This document shows, one piece after another, positions 24,624-34,044 of a stretch of DNA of 64,000 nucleotides; position 1 is the stretch's first letter, and each line of letters begins with the position of its first letter. The notes beneath the pieces were generated by a model. It did no database searches, was not told where the DNA came from, and saw only the letters and a list, made by a program, of their open reading frames with translations. The position numbers and the translations under genes are program-made. Source of the DNA: Trebonia sp963777905 (GTDB taxonomy: Bacteria; Actinomycetota; Actinomycetes; Streptosporangiales; Streptosporangiaceae); the NCBI GenBank assembly GCA_963777905.1, contig CAVZSM010000038.1, forward strand, positions 78,653 through 142,652, given 5' to 3'.

Positions 24624-27152
24624 ATGGCAGACCTCGACGTGGCGGTGGCAGGAGCCGGGTTCGCCGGGATTTACGCGGTGCACGCGTTCCGGTCCGCTGG
24701 GCTGACGGTGCGGGCGTTCGAGGCCGGCAGCGGGATCGGCGGCACGTGGTTCTGGAACCGCTACCCCGGGGCGCGCTGCGACGTGGAGTCCAAGGACTAC
24801 TCCTACTCGTTCTCCCCCGAGCTCGAGCAGGACTGGTCGTGGAGCGAGCGGTACCCCGCGCAGCCCGAGGTGCTGCGCTACCTGAACCATGTCGCGGACC
24901 GGTTCGGGCTGTGGCCGGACATCCAGCTCAACACCCGGGTGACCGCGGCCTCATGGGACGCGGACCAGGCCGAGTGGACGGTGACGACCGACGACGAAGC
25001 GTCGGTCACCGCGCGGTTTTTCGTGTCGGCGGTCGGCTGCCTGTCGGCGTACCAGGTGCCGTCGCTGCCTGGCCTGGAGACGTTCGCCGGGCCGTGGTAT
25101 CACACCAGCCGGTGGCCGGCTGGCGGAGTGGACTTCACCCGGCTGCGGGTCGGGCTGATCGGTACCGGGTCTACCGGCATTCAGGTCGCGCCCGAGATCG
25201 CCGCCGTCGCCGAGCACCTGTACGTGTTCCAGCGGACCGCGAACTTCGCGGTGCCCAACAGGAACGGCGCCACCGATCCGGCGTGGGAGGCCGGGTTCAA
25301 GGCGGACTACCGGTCGTACCGGAAGCAGGCGCAAAAGTCGTTCCTCGGCGTGCCGATCGCCGGGACCGGGCGGCCGGCGCTGGCCGAGCCGCCCGCCGAG
25401 GTGCAGCGGACCCTCATGGAGCGATGGCAGGCGGGCGGCGGGATGCCGTTCCTCGGCGCGTACACCGACGTGCTCGTCGACCGGGACGCCAACGACATCG
25501 TGGCGGAGTTCATGCGGGACCGGATCAGGGAGACGGTCGCCGATCCCGCGGTGGCCGAGCTGCTGCTGCCGCGCACCTACCCGGTCGGGGCGAAGCGGCT
25601 GTGCCAGAGCGACGACTACTTCGCGATGTTCAACCGGCCCAACGTGACGCTGGTGGACATCAGGTCGGCGCCGCTGACTTCGGTGTCGGCGCGCGGGCTG
25701 CGCACGGCGGACGCGTTCTACGAGCTGGACGCGCTGGTGTTCGCGACCGGTTTCGATGCGATCTCTGGCGCCCTCAACCAGATCGACGTCCGCGGCGTCG
25801 GCGGGGTTCCGCTGGCCGAGAAGTGGTCGGCGGGACCGCGCGCTTACCTGGGCGTCGCCCCCGCCGGGTTCCCGAACATGTTCATCGTGACCGGGCCGGG
25901 GTCCCCGTCGGTGTTCAGCAACATGGTGCTGTCGATCGAGCAGCACGTGGAGTGGATCAGGGACTGCGTGCTGTACGCGGGGGCGCACGGGTACGCCACG
26001 GTGCAGGCCAAGCCGTCGGCGGAAGACGCCTGGATGGCGCACGTGACCGAGGTGGCATACTCCACGCTGTTCCCGCTCGCGGACTCCTGGTACGTGGGCG
26101 CGAACATCCCGGGCAAGCCGCGGGTGTTCACGTCCTACCTCGGCGGCGTCGGGCCGTACCGGGCGCGGTGCGACGCGGTGGCGGCGGCGGGGTATGAGGG
26201 GTTCGCACTCGACCGGAGGTTAGCGATGAGCAGTTCTGTCCATCCGCAGGCGCAGCTGATCCTCGACGGGATGGCCGCCGCGGGCGGCCCGCCGATCTGG
26301 GAGATGACGCCGGAGCAGGCGCGGGCCATGGTCACCGCGAACAACGAGCACATCGGGCCAGGGCCCGACGTGGCGTCCGTGCGGGACGTCGTGATCCCGG
26401 GTCAGGCGGGCGGGATACCCGCGCGGGTGTACTCCCCCGTTACTGACGCGCCAGGCGTGGTGGTCTACTACCACGGCGGCGGCTGGGTGGTCGGCTCGGT
26501 CGACGGCTGGGACGCGTCAGTCCGCGCGCTGGCGGTCGCCTCCGGCTGTGACGTGGTGAGCGTCGATTACCGGCTCGCGCCCGAGCACGTGTTCCCCGCG
26601 GCGGCGGACGACGCCTACGACGCGCTGGAATGGGCCGCCGCGGAACTGGCGGACGGGCGCCCGGTCGCGGTCGCCGGGGACAGCGCGGGCGGCAACCTGG
26701 CCGCGGTCACGGCGCTGCGGGCGCGGGACCTCGACGGGCCGGCGCTCGCCTTGCAGCTGCTCGTGTATCCGGTGACCGACTGCGACCTGGACCGGACGTC
26801 GTATCACGAGTACGACGGGGCCGAGTTCATCGTGAACCGGCGGGACATGGCGTGGTACTGGGACCACTACGTCCCCGAGCCGGCCGCCCGGATGAACCCG
26901 TACGCGTCGCCGCTGCGTGCCCCGGACATGTCCGGGCTGCCGCCGCTGTACCTGGTGACGGCGGAACATGACCCGCTGCGAGACGAGGGATTCGCGTACG
27001 CGGACCGGATGCGGGCCGCCCGGGTGCCTGTCGAGCACCGGCACTACGGGTCGCAGATCCACGGGTTCTTCTCGTTCGTGAACCTGCTCGACGACGCTGA
27101 CAAGGCGATTTCCGAGGCCGGCGCGACCATCCGCGCGGTCGCGAAAGGCTAG
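24624..27152 (+). CDS. Baeyer-Villiger monooxygenase fused to an HSL-type esterase
   Basis: An 842-residue frame carrying two enzymes. Residues 1-534 are a flavin Baeyer-Villiger monooxygenase: G-A-G-F-A-G at 10-15, the family fingerprint F-A-G-P-W-Y-H-T-S-R-W-P at 154-165, and G-T-G-S-T-G at 180-185. From the Met at 535 comes a hormone-sensitive-lipase esterase with H-G-G-G-W (about 617), nucleophile G-D-S-A-G-G (about 685), an Asp in E-H-D-P-L and a His in I-H-G-F-F. The first makes an ester from a ketone, the second hydrolyses it. A GGAGG six bases before the internal ATG 26226 suggests the esterase can also be made alone. No stop separates them. Confidence 0.85.
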   Translation: MADLDVAVAGAGFAGIYAVHAFRSAGLTVRAFEAGSGIGGTWFWNRYPGARCDVESKDYSYSFSPELEQDWSWSERYPAQPEVLRYLNHVADRFGLWPDIQLNTRVTAASWDADQAEWTVTTDDEASVTARFFVSAVGCLSAYQVPSLPGLETFAGPWYHTSRWPAGGVDFTRLRVGLIGTGSTGIQVAPEIAAVAEHLYVFQRTANFAVPNRNGATDPAWEAGFKADYRSYRKQAQKSFLGVPIAGTGRPALAEPPAEVQRTLMERWQAGGGMPFLGAYTDVLVDRDANDIVAEFMRDRIRETVADPAVAELLLPRTYPVGAKRLCQSDDYFAMFNRPNVTLVDIRSAPLTSVSARGLRTADAFYELDALVFATGFDAISGALNQIDVRGVGGVPLAEKWSAGPRAYLGVAPAGFPNMFIVTGPGSPSVFSNMVLSIEQHVEWIRDCVLYAGAHGYATVQAKPSAEDAWMAHVTEVAYSTLFPLADSWYVGANIPGKPRVFTSYLGGVGPYRARCDAVAAAGYEGFALDRRLAMSSSVHPQAQLILDGMAAAGGPPIWEMTPEQARAMVTANNEHIGPGPDVASVRDVVIPGQAGGIPARVYSPVTDAPGVVVYYHGGGWVVGSVDGWDASVRALAVASGCDVVSVDYRLAPEHVFPAAADDAYDALEWAAAELADGRPVAVAGDSAGGNLAAVTALRARDLDGPALALQLLVYPVTDCDLDRTSYHEYDGAEFIVNRRDMAWYWDHYVPEPAARMNPYASPLRAPDMSGLPPLYLVTAEHDPLRDEGFAYADRMRAARVPVEHRHYGSQIHGFFSFVNLLDDADKAISEAGATIRAVAKG

Positions 27153-27161
27153 GAGGTCGTC

Positions 27162-28274
27162 ATGCGCGCTGCCGCCGCCGTCTTCGAGAAGCTGCATACG
27201 CCGCTGACCGTGACCGAAGTGGACGTGGATTCACCCGGCCCTGGCGAGGTGCTCGTCCGGGTCGTGGCGGCCGGGGTGTGCCACACCGACGCGCTGGCCA
27301 TGGAAGGGGACATGCCGTTCCCGTCGCCTGGGGTGCTCGGGCACGAGGGTGCCGGCGTGGTGGCGGCCGTCGGTCCCGGGGTGACTTCCGTGTCTGCCGG
27401 GGACAAGGTGGTGATCGGCTGGCCGTGGTGCGGGTCGTGCCGGAACTGCCTGGAGGGGCAGCCGCGGTACTGCCTTTCGCTCGGGCCGCTCGTCATCGCG
27501 GGCAGCCGGGCGGACGGTTCGACGGCGCTGCGGCGGCTCGACGGGTCGCCGCTGCACAGCCACTTCTTCGGCCAGTCGTCGTTCGCCGGCTATTCAGTGT
27601 GCGCCGCGAACGCGCTCGTGCCGGTGCCCGCTGACACGGACGTGTCGATCCTCGGGCCGCTGGCCTGCGGCATCGGGACCGGAGCCGGGGCGGTGCTGAA
27701 CGCGCTGCGGCCGTTTACCGGATCCTCGATCGTGATCTACGGGGCCGGCGCGGTCGGGCTGTCGGCGGTGATGGCGGCGCGGCTGACCGGCGCGACGTCC
27801 ATTATCGCGGTGGACCGGCTGCCGTCGCGGCTGGCGCTGGCGCGCTCGCTGGGCGCCACCGAGACGATCGACGTGTCGGTCGCGGGCACCGACCCGGTGG
27901 CCGCGGTGCACGAGATCTGCGGCGGGCCCGCCGACTTCGCCATGGACTGCGCGGGGGCGGTGGCGGTCTTGCAGCAGGCGGCCTCCTCCGTCGGCATGCG
28001 CGGCACCGTCGCGCTGATCGGCGGCGCGCCGGCCGGGGCGTCGTTCTCGCTCGACCACATGTCCACGCTGTGGGGCAAGCGGGTCGTCGGCATCCTCGGC
28101 GGCGAAGGGCGGTCGGCGTCGCTGATCGGCGCGCTGATCGCGCTCAACAAGCAGGGCCGGTTCCCGTACGACAAGCTGATCACGTCGTTCCCGCTGGACC
28201 AGGTGAACGACGCCCTGGAGGCGTCGCGGGCCGGCGACGTGATCAAGCCGGTGCTGCGGATGCCGGAACCTTAG
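27162..28274 (+). CDS. Zinc-dependent NAD(P) alcohol dehydrogenase
   Basis: A 370-residue class III-like medium-chain dehydrogenase. Catalytic zinc ligands are in C-H-T-D near residue 38 and G-H-E-G-A-G near 61. The structural zinc site is C-G-S-C-R-N-C-L-E-G-Q-P-R-Y-C near 88-102. The cofactor motif is G-A-G-A-V-G-L-S-A near 194, with D at V-D-R-L after strand 2, favouring NAD. It starts nine bases after the BVMO-esterase gene with AGGAGG ahead of ATG 27162, so they form an operon. In such routes it oxidises the alcohol to the ketone used by the BVMO, or the alcohol released by the esterase. Confidence 0.92.
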   Translation: MRAAAAVFEKLHTPLTVTEVDVDSPGPGEVLVRVVAAGVCHTDALAMEGDMPFPSPGVLGHEGAGVVAAVGPGVTSVSAGDKVVIGWPWCGSCRNCLEGQPRYCLSLGPLVIAGSRADGSTALRRLDGSPLHSHFFGQSSFAGYSVCAANALVPVPADTDVSILGPLACGIGTGAGAVLNALRPFTGSSIVIYGAGAVGLSAVMAARLTGATSIIAVDRLPSRLALARSLGATETIDVSVAGTDPVAAVHEICGGPADFAMDCAGAVAVLQQAASSVGMRGTVALIGGAPAGASFSLDHMSTLWGKRVVGILGGEGRSASLIGALIALNKQGRFPYDKLITSFPLDQVNDALEASRAGDVIKPVLRMPEP

Positions 28275-28278
28275 CGTC

Positions 28279-30141
28279 CTAGCGGCGGTCCAGGGCGCTG
28301 TCGAGGTTGACCGCGGCGCTGATCAGGGCCAGGTGGGTGAACGCCTGCGGGAAGTTGCCGAGGGCCTCGCCTGACGCGCCGATCTGCTCGGCGTACAGGC
28401 CGAGGTGGTTCGCGTAGGTGAGCATCTTCTCGAAGACCATCCGGGCTTCCCTGACCCGGCCGGCCCGGGTCAGGGCCTCGACATACCAGAACGAGCACAG
28501 GCTGAATGTGCCCTCGCCGTCGGCGAGCCCGTCCAAGCCGGTGAGCGCGTACCTGTTCACCAGGCTGTCGGCGACGAGCCCGTTGCTGATCTTGTCGAGC
28601 GTGGCGAGGAACCGCGGGTCGGTCGGGCCGGCGAACTTCACCAGCGGCATCACCAGCAGCGACGCGTCGAGCAACTGGCTGCCCGGGTACATGCTGTACA
28701 TTCTCAGCTCCGGGTCCCAGCACTCGTCCTGAACGAAGCGGTGCGCCGCCGCTGCCAGCTTGCGCCACCGCGACACCGGGGCGGGCAGCCCGCGGTCCCG
28801 CGCGACCCGGGATGCCCGGTCGTAGGCGACCCAGGTCATCAGCGCCGAATAGGTGAACCGCTGCCGCGGGCCGCGGATCTCCCAGATCCCCTCGTCCGGC
28901 TCCTGCCAGTGCTTGCTCAGCCAGTCCAGCCGCTTCGACAGCGCCACCCACAGATCGTAGGAGATCGGTACCTCCCTGTTGTAGAGGTAGACGGAGTCCA
29001 TCAGCTCGCCGTACACGTCGATCTGCCGCTGGGCGACAGCCCCGTTGCCGATCCGCACCGGCCGGGCGCCACGGTAGCCGTCCAGGTGGTCGAGGATCTG
29101 TTCGGCGATGTTCTCGCTGCCATCGACCGTGTACATGATCATGACGTCGCGTTCTTTCGTGGCGGCCTCGCAGCGCTTCTGCAGCCAGTCCATGAAGCTG
29201 GCCGCTTCCTCGAGGAAGCCCAGGCGCATGAGGGCGTAGACGGTGAACGCGGCGTCCCTGAGCCAGGCGTAGCGGTAGTCCCAGTTCCGGCCGCCGCCGG
29301 GCTCCTCGGGCAGGCTCGTGGTGGGCGCGGCGATCAGTGCGCCGGTCGGGTGGTAGACGAGCAGCTTGAGGGCGAGCGCGGACCGCTGCACCATCTCCCG
29401 CCACCGGCCGCGGTAGCTGGACTGGCTGACCCAGCTCTGCCAGAAGTCCTGGGTCCGCGTGATCAGATCGTCGGTCTCGCCCTCGGTGATCGGGCGGACC
29501 TCGCCGTTCCACTCCAGGTGGATGTCGGCGCTCTCGCCTTCCTCGAGCGTAAAGGTGGCGGCGACGCCCTGCTCTTCGGCCTTCAGCGGGACGGTCGTGC
29601 GCAGCACGGCGCGGCCGAGGGCCGAGGTGAACACAGCGCCGGTGCCCTGGATGATCTCGACGCTGTGACTGGCGCGGCCGTAGTCGAACGCGGGATGGCA
29701 GGCGAGCTCGAAGGTGGCCCGGCCGCGCACCGCGCGCGCCTGCCTGACCAGCAGGTCGCGCGCCCGGCCGGTGCTGCGCGTCTCGGGGACCATGAAGTCG
29801 ATCACCTCGCCGACCGCTTCCTTGCCCTGGAAGCGGGTCAGCAGGATGTTGGTGTCGGGGAGGTACAGCTGCTTCGGGCGGGTATGGCTGGTACGGCTCC
29901 ACAGCGAGAAATAGCCGCCCTTGCGGGTGTCGAGCAGGGCGCCGAACAGCGACGGCGCGTCGAACCGCGACGGGCAGTACCAGTCGACCGTGCCGTCGGT
30001 CCCGACCAGCGCCACGGTGCGGAGGTCACCCACGATGCCGTGTTCCTCGATCGGGAGGTAGCCCTTGGGCGGCCCGATGCGGCCGTTCCCGTTCCCGCCG
30101 TTGCCCGGTTCGGGCCCGTTTCCCCCCGCGAGATACGCCAT
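28279..30141 (-). CDS. Glycoside hydrolase family 15 (glucoamylase/trehalase-like)
   Basis: A 620-residue enzyme. The N-terminal beta-rich domain begins with Y-L-P-I-E-E-H-G-I-V-G-D. The (alpha/alpha)6 catalytic domain starts near residue 230. It has the substrate-binding W-D-Y-R-Y-A-W-L-R-D-A near 284 and the general acid region E-P-D-E-G-I-W-E near 408. A second conserved acidic region lies near the C terminus (Y-A-E-Q-I-G). Actinobacterial proteins of this layout are glucoamylase-like, and some act on trehalose. No signal peptide is present, so it is cytoplasmic. It is convergent with the alcohol dehydrogenase. Confidence 0.88.
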   Translation of the reverse strand: MAYLAGGNGPEPGNGGNGNGRIGPPKGYLPIEEHGIVGDLRTVALVGTDGTVDWYCPSRFDAPSLFGALLDTRKGGYFSLWSRTSHTRPKQLYLPDTNILLTRFQGKEAVGEVIDFMVPETRSTGRARDLLVRQARAVRGRATFELACHPAFDYGRASHSVEIIQGTGAVFTSALGRAVLRTTVPLKAEEQGVAATFTLEEGESADIHLEWNGEVRPITEGETDDLITRTQDFWQSWVSQSSYRGRWREMVQRSALALKLLVYHPTGALIAAPTTSLPEEPGGGRNWDYRYAWLRDAAFTVYALMRLGFLEEAASFMDWLQKRCEAATKERDVMIMYTVDGSENIAEQILDHLDGYRGARPVRIGNGAVAQRQIDVYGELMDSVYLYNREVPISYDLWVALSKRLDWLSKHWQEPDEGIWEIRGPRQRFTYSALMTWVAYDRASRVARDRGLPAPVSRWRKLAAAAHRFVQDECWDPELRMYSMYPGSQLLDASLLVMPLVKFAGPTDPRFLATLDKISNGLVADSLVNRYALTGLDGLADGEGTFSLCSFWYVEALTRAGRVREARMVFEKMLTYANHLGLYAEQIGASGEALGNFPQAFTHLALISAAVNLDSALDRR

Positions 30142-30234
30142 GCCTTAATCATCCGGACGCACGTTACAGCCGCGTTTCTAATCTGCAGGTCAGGCCGGTT
30201 TCTTGGCGGGCTGGCGGCAGCGCGCAGCCCGGCG

Positions 30235-30744
30235 TCAGTTGCCGCGGGTCAGGTAGGTCACGTCGGTTTCCCATCTGGCGGGGTCGGGCTCTGTGGACGG
30301 GTCGGTGATGTAGTGCTCGAGCCGGGCGCCCCAGGCGCTGCCCTCCGGGGTGTCTCGCACGTCGAATTCCACGCCGCGGTCTTGTGCCCACTGCTGGAGC
30401 GCGGCGTTGGCGGGGATGAGCCCGTCGGGCCCGTCGTAGGGCCCGACGTGCCGAAGCACCACGTAGCGGCCCGCGGGCAGGACCCCGGGCCGGATGCGCC
30501 CGCTCTCTGTCATGGGCTCGGCGACGGGCACGCCGAGTTCGAGCTGCAGCAGCGCTTCCATGTCGATGACGAGGAAGCGGATGAACGGCGGGCCGGCCGG
30601 CGCGGTTCCCGTCCTGGCCAGCCAGCCGAACAGTTCGGGAAAGGCCTCATCGACGGCGCCTGAGATGCCCCCCATGGGCACGGTCGCCTGGATTCCCGCG
30701 TAGTGCTGCGCGGCGCGTTCCTCAATCCTCGGTTCCTGGCTCAT
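30235..30744 (-). CDS. GyrI-like small-molecule-binding domain protein
   Basis: A 169-residue stand-alone effector-binding domain of the GyrI/BmrR C-terminal type. The repeated beta-alpha-beta-beta units are seen as I-Q-A-T-V-P-M-G-G-I near residue 18 and V-L-P-A-G-R-Y-V-V-L-R-H-V-G-P-Y-D near 87. The ending T-D-V-T-Y-L is also typical. It has no DNA-binding domain. It starts upstream of the GH15 gene on the same strand with a 93-base gap. Such proteins bind hydrophobic cations or act as hydrolases; the ligand is unknown. Confidence 0.78.
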   Translation of the reverse strand: MSQEPRIEERAAQHYAGIQATVPMGGISGAVDEAFPELFGWLARTGTAPAGPPFIRFLVIDMEALLQLELGVPVAEPMTESGRIRPGVLPAGRYVVLRHVGPYDGPDGLIPANAALQQWAQDRGVEFDVRDTPEGSAWGARLEHYITDPSTEPDPARWETDVTYLTRGN

Positions 30745-31049
30745 CGGTCTCCTCTTCCGTCCTGTCCTGTCGGTCCGTCATTTCTGACGGCCGGCGACAG
30801 CGAAAATCATTGCGGCCCGCCACAGCAGCGACCGGCCAGCACGTTACCAGCGGGCATTCCAGGACATGCTCGTCTCACGATGCGGATGCTGAGTCGCGCG
30901 AAGGCGCGGAAACGGCTACCGCGAACAGGAGCGGAGTGAGCCATCGGCGGGTGAGAGGAGGCACGGGCCCGTTCGGGATGACGGGGATCGGATGCGGCGC
31001 GGGCGGCGAGCCGGGGCGCCAACGGAGGCGGCGAATCCGGCCGCCAGGC
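30745..31049. other. 305-base interval without a gene
   Basis: The gap separates the GyrI-like gene start from the adenosine deaminase stop. Frames through it are short and lack family features. I see no strong palindrome; a promoter for the GyrI-like gene should lie near 30760-30830, where the sequence is locally AT-richer. Confidence 0.5.
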
Positions 31050-32156
31050 CTAGCGGCTGAGCAGCTCCGGGTTGACGTAGGCGTCGCTCATCGCGCGGGC
31101 GGTGGCGAAGCCTGGCTTGATCACCGTGTTGATGAGCAGCAGGCGCTCGTCGAACGGCGCGAACGCGCTCTTCATCGCGTTGATTGTCAGCCATTCGATG
31201 TCCGACCAGCCGTAGCCGAACTCGCGTACCAGCATCTCGAACTCTGAGCTCAGCGTGACCTGGCTCATCAGCCGGTTGTCGGTGTTGACCGTGACCCGGA
31301 ACTGCAGCTGGCGGAGCACCCGCAGCGGGTGCCGCTCGATCGACGGCGCGGCGCCGGTCTGCACGTTCGAGGTCGGGCACATCTCGAGCGGGATGCGCCG
31401 GTCCCTGATATAGCTGGCGAGGCGGCCGAGGCGGATAGCGCCGTCGGGGGTGACCTCGATGTCCTCGACGAGCCGGACGCCGTGACCGAGCCGCTCGGTG
31501 CCGCAGTACTGCACGGCCTCCCAGATCGACGGCAGGCCGTACCCCTCCCCCGCGTGGATCGTGATGTGGAAGTTCTCCCTGTGGATGTACTGGAAGGCGT
31601 CCAGGTGCCGGCTCGGCGGCCAGCCAGCCTCGGCGCCGGCGATGTCGAAGCCGACCACGCCTTTGTCGCGGTACTTGACCGCGAGCTCCGCGATCTCAAG
31701 CGAGCGCGCCGCGGTCCGCATGGCGGTGAGCAGGGCATACACCCGGATCGGGCGGTTCTTGCTGCCGCGGGCGAAGCCGTCGAGGACCGCCTCGACCACC
31801 TGGTCGAGGGTGAGGCCGCGTTCGGTGTGCAGCTCGGGGGCGAAGCGGACCTCGGCGTACACGATGCCATCGGCGGCCAGGTCCTCGGCGCACTCCTCGG
31901 CGACCCGCCGCAGCGCGTCAGGAGTCTGCATGACGCCGACCGTGTGCCGGAACGCGTCCAGGTACAGGTTCAGGTGGCCGCGGTGCGCGCCGGCGGTCAG
32001 CACCGTCGTCAGCTCGTCAGGATCGTCGGTGGGCAGGCCGTCGTAGCCGGTCTCCCTGGCAAGCTCGATGACGGTTTCCGGGCGCAGGCCGCCGTCCAGG
32101 TGATCGTGCAGCAGCACCTTCGGCACGGCGCGGATCTGGTCAAGTGTCGGGCTCAT
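31050..32156 (-). CDS. add: Adenosine deaminase
   Basis: A 368-residue zinc amidohydrolase converting adenosine and deoxyadenosine to inosine forms. The metal site begins with L-H-D-H-L-D-G-G near residue 16. Other catalytic residues are in T-I-H-A-G-E-G near 201-207, E-R-L-G-H-G near 225, and N-T-D-N near 286 (the last usually S-T-D-D in Gram-negatives). V-T-F-A-H-type and C-P-T-S-N-V-Q blocks are also present. It lies 5 bases after the cdd-deoA frame on the same strand, so the two are one operon. Mycobacteria have the same add-deoA-cdd order. Confidence 0.93.
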   Translation of the reverse strand: MSPTLDQIRAVPKVLLHDHLDGGLRPETVIELARETGYDGLPTDDPDELTTVLTAGAHRGHLNLYLDAFRHTVGVMQTPDALRRVAEECAEDLAADGIVYAEVRFAPELHTERGLTLDQVVEAVLDGFARGSKNRPIRVYALLTAMRTAARSLEIAELAVKYRDKGVVGFDIAGAEAGWPPSRHLDAFQYIHRENFHITIHAGEGYGLPSIWEAVQYCGTERLGHGVRLVEDIEVTPDGAIRLGRLASYIRDRRIPLEMCPTSNVQTGAAPSIERHPLRVLRQLQFRVTVNTDNRLMSQVTLSSEFEMLVREFGYGWSDIEWLTINAMKSAFAPFDERLLLINTVIKPGFATARAMSDAYVNPELLSR

Positions 32157-32161
32157 CTGAC

Positions 32162-33976
32162 TTACGCTCCCACCTCGTCTGCTACATCTGCGGCGCTGAT
32201 CACGCTGACGACCAGCGGCGTCCGCGGCGGCGGCGCGCTGCCGATCGTGACCGTGCCCGCCGCCTCCAGCGCCTCGGCCGCCGGGGCGAAGCGGGACTCG
32301 TCGTCGGCGTGCAGCTCCAGTATGGGCTGTCCGCGACGGACGTGGTCCCCTGGTTTCGCGAGGCAGCGGACGCCGGCCGTGTGGCTGACATCATCCTCCT
32401 TGCGCGCGCGGCCCGCGCCCAGCCGCCACGCCGCGATCCCGACCGCGAGCGCGTCCAGGCCTGTTATCCACCCGGTCTCCGGGGCCAGCAGGGCATGCCG
32501 CACGTGCCTGGCCGCCGGGAGCGGCGCGTCCGGGTCGCCGCCCTGCACCCTGATCATCCGCTGCCAGGTGTCGAACGCGCGGCCGCTGGCTATCGCCTCA
32601 GCCGGGCTCGCGGTGAGGCCGGCGAGCTCCAGCATGTGCTCGGCCAGCGCGAAGGTGACCTCCATCAGGTCGTCGGGGCCTTCCCCGGTGAGCGCCTTGA
32701 CGGCTTCCTCGACTTCGAGCGCGTTGCCGACGGCGCGGCCGAGCGGGGTGTCCATCCTGGTGACGAGCGCCCTGGTGCGGACGTGGTGCTCCGTGCCGAG
32801 GGCGACCATCGTGCGGGCGAGCTGCCCGGCGCGCGCCTGGTCCCGCATGAAGGCGCCCGATCCGGTCTTCACGTCGAGGACCAGCGCCTGGGTTCCCTCC
32901 GCGATCTTCTTGGACATGATTGAGCTCGCGATCAGCGGGATCGACTCGACCGTCCCCGTCACGTCGCGCAGCGCGTACAGCCTGCGGTCCGCGGGCGCCA
33001 GGCCGGTGCCGGCGGCGGCGATGACGACGCCTGGGTCCGCGAGCGCCCTGGTGAGCTCCTCGTTGCTGAGACTGGCGCGCCAGCCGGGGATCGACTCCAG
33101 CTTGTCCAGCGTCCCGCCGGTGTGGCCGAGGCCGCGGCCGGACAGCTGCGGCACCGCCGCGCCGCAGCTCGCCACCAGCGGCGCGAGGATCAGGCTCACC
33201 TTGTCGCCGACCCCGCCCGTCGAGTGCTTGTCGACCGACGGCCTGCTGAGGTGGCTGAGGTCGAGGGTCTCGCCGGACGCGATCATCTCGGTCGTCCAGG
33301 CCCTGAGCTCACCGGCGGTGAGGCCGTTGAAGTAGATCGCCATGAGCAGCGCGGCCATCTGCTCGTCGGCGACCGTCTGGCCGGCGTACGCGGCGAAGAG
33401 CCAGGCGATCTCCGCGTCGGTCAGCGGCCTGGTGTTATCCCGCTTGACGCGGATCAGTGAGACGACGTCTGGCATGGCACGGTCGCTCCCCTGGGTCTGG
33501 TGTAACAGCTGGCTTCCGTGGTTCGGCTGGGGCGGCGGAGACGGCGCGGCCTGATCGCGGCGGGCGGCCAGGTCAGCGGTGCCGAACGAGGCGGGGAGCA
33601 GGTCCGCGAGGGTAACTGGCCCGCTGGCGGTGTCGACGAGGAGCGCGGGACCGCCCGCCTCGAGGAGGAGCTGGCGGCAGCGGCCGCAGGGCAGCAAGGG
33701 ATCGCCGTCCCCGGCGACGACCGCGACCGCGATCAGCAGCGGCGCAGGCGCGGTGCCGTCCGTCGCGGGCGGCGGCATGGCATGCAGGGCGGAGACCAGC
33801 CCGCATTCGGCGCACAAGGTGAGCCCGAACGACGCGTTCTCCACGTTGCAGCCCGTCACGACGCGCCCGTCGGCGGTCAGCCCGGCGGCGCCGACGCGCA
33901 ACCGCGAATACGGCGCGTACGCCCGGCCGGCCACCTGCATGGCGGCCGCGCGTAGCTCCGGCCAGTTAATTGCCAT
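32162..33976 (-). CDS. Cytidine deaminase-thymidine phosphorylase fusion
   Basis: A 604-residue frame with two normally separate enzymes. Residues 1-135 are cytidine deaminase, with the zinc site C-A-E-C at 55-58 and P-C-G-R-C at 96-100 and substrate residues N-V-E-N-A. A proline-rich linker (P-S-P-P-P-Q-P-N-H-G-S-Q) covers about 136-167. From Met 168 (codon at 33475) comes a complete thymidine phosphorylase with K-H-S-T-G-G-V-G-D-K and L-P-x-L-S-G-R-G-L-G-H-T-G-G-T-L-D-K-L-E. GGGGAG lies before the internal ATG, so the phosphorylase could also be made alone. ATG 33976 gives the normal Cdd start; a longer GTG start at 34024 is possible. Confidence 0.88.
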   Translation of the reverse strand: MAINWPELRAAAMQVAGRAYAPYSRLRVGAAGLTADGRVVTGCNVENASFGLTLCAECGLVSALHAMPPPATDGTAPAPLLIAVAVVAGDGDPLLPCGRCRQLLLEAGGPALLVDTASGPVTLADLLPASFGTADLAARRDQAAPSPPPQPNHGSQLLHQTQGSDRAMPDVVSLIRVKRDNTRPLTDAEIAWLFAAYAGQTVADEQMAALLMAIYFNGLTAGELRAWTTEMIASGETLDLSHLSRPSVDKHSTGGVGDKVSLILAPLVASCGAAVPQLSGRGLGHTGGTLDKLESIPGWRASLSNEELTRALADPGVVIAAAGTGLAPADRRLYALRDVTGTVESIPLIASSIMSKKIAEGTQALVLDVKTGSGAFMRDQARAGQLARTMVALGTEHHVRTRALVTRMDTPLGRAVGNALEVEEAVKALTGEGPDDLMEVTFALAEHMLELAGLTASPAEAIASGRAFDTWQRMIRVQGGDPDAPLPAARHVRHALLAPETGWITGLDALAVGIAAWRLGAGRARKEDDVSHTAGVRCLAKPGDHVRRGQPILELHADDESRFAPAAEALEAAGTVTIGSAPPPRTPLVVSVISAADVADEVGA

Positions 33977-34044
33977 CAAACAACATTGCCCCGAGTCCGC
34001 CACACTGGCAACCCTGGATTGCACCAGGTCCGGCGCAGTGGCAG

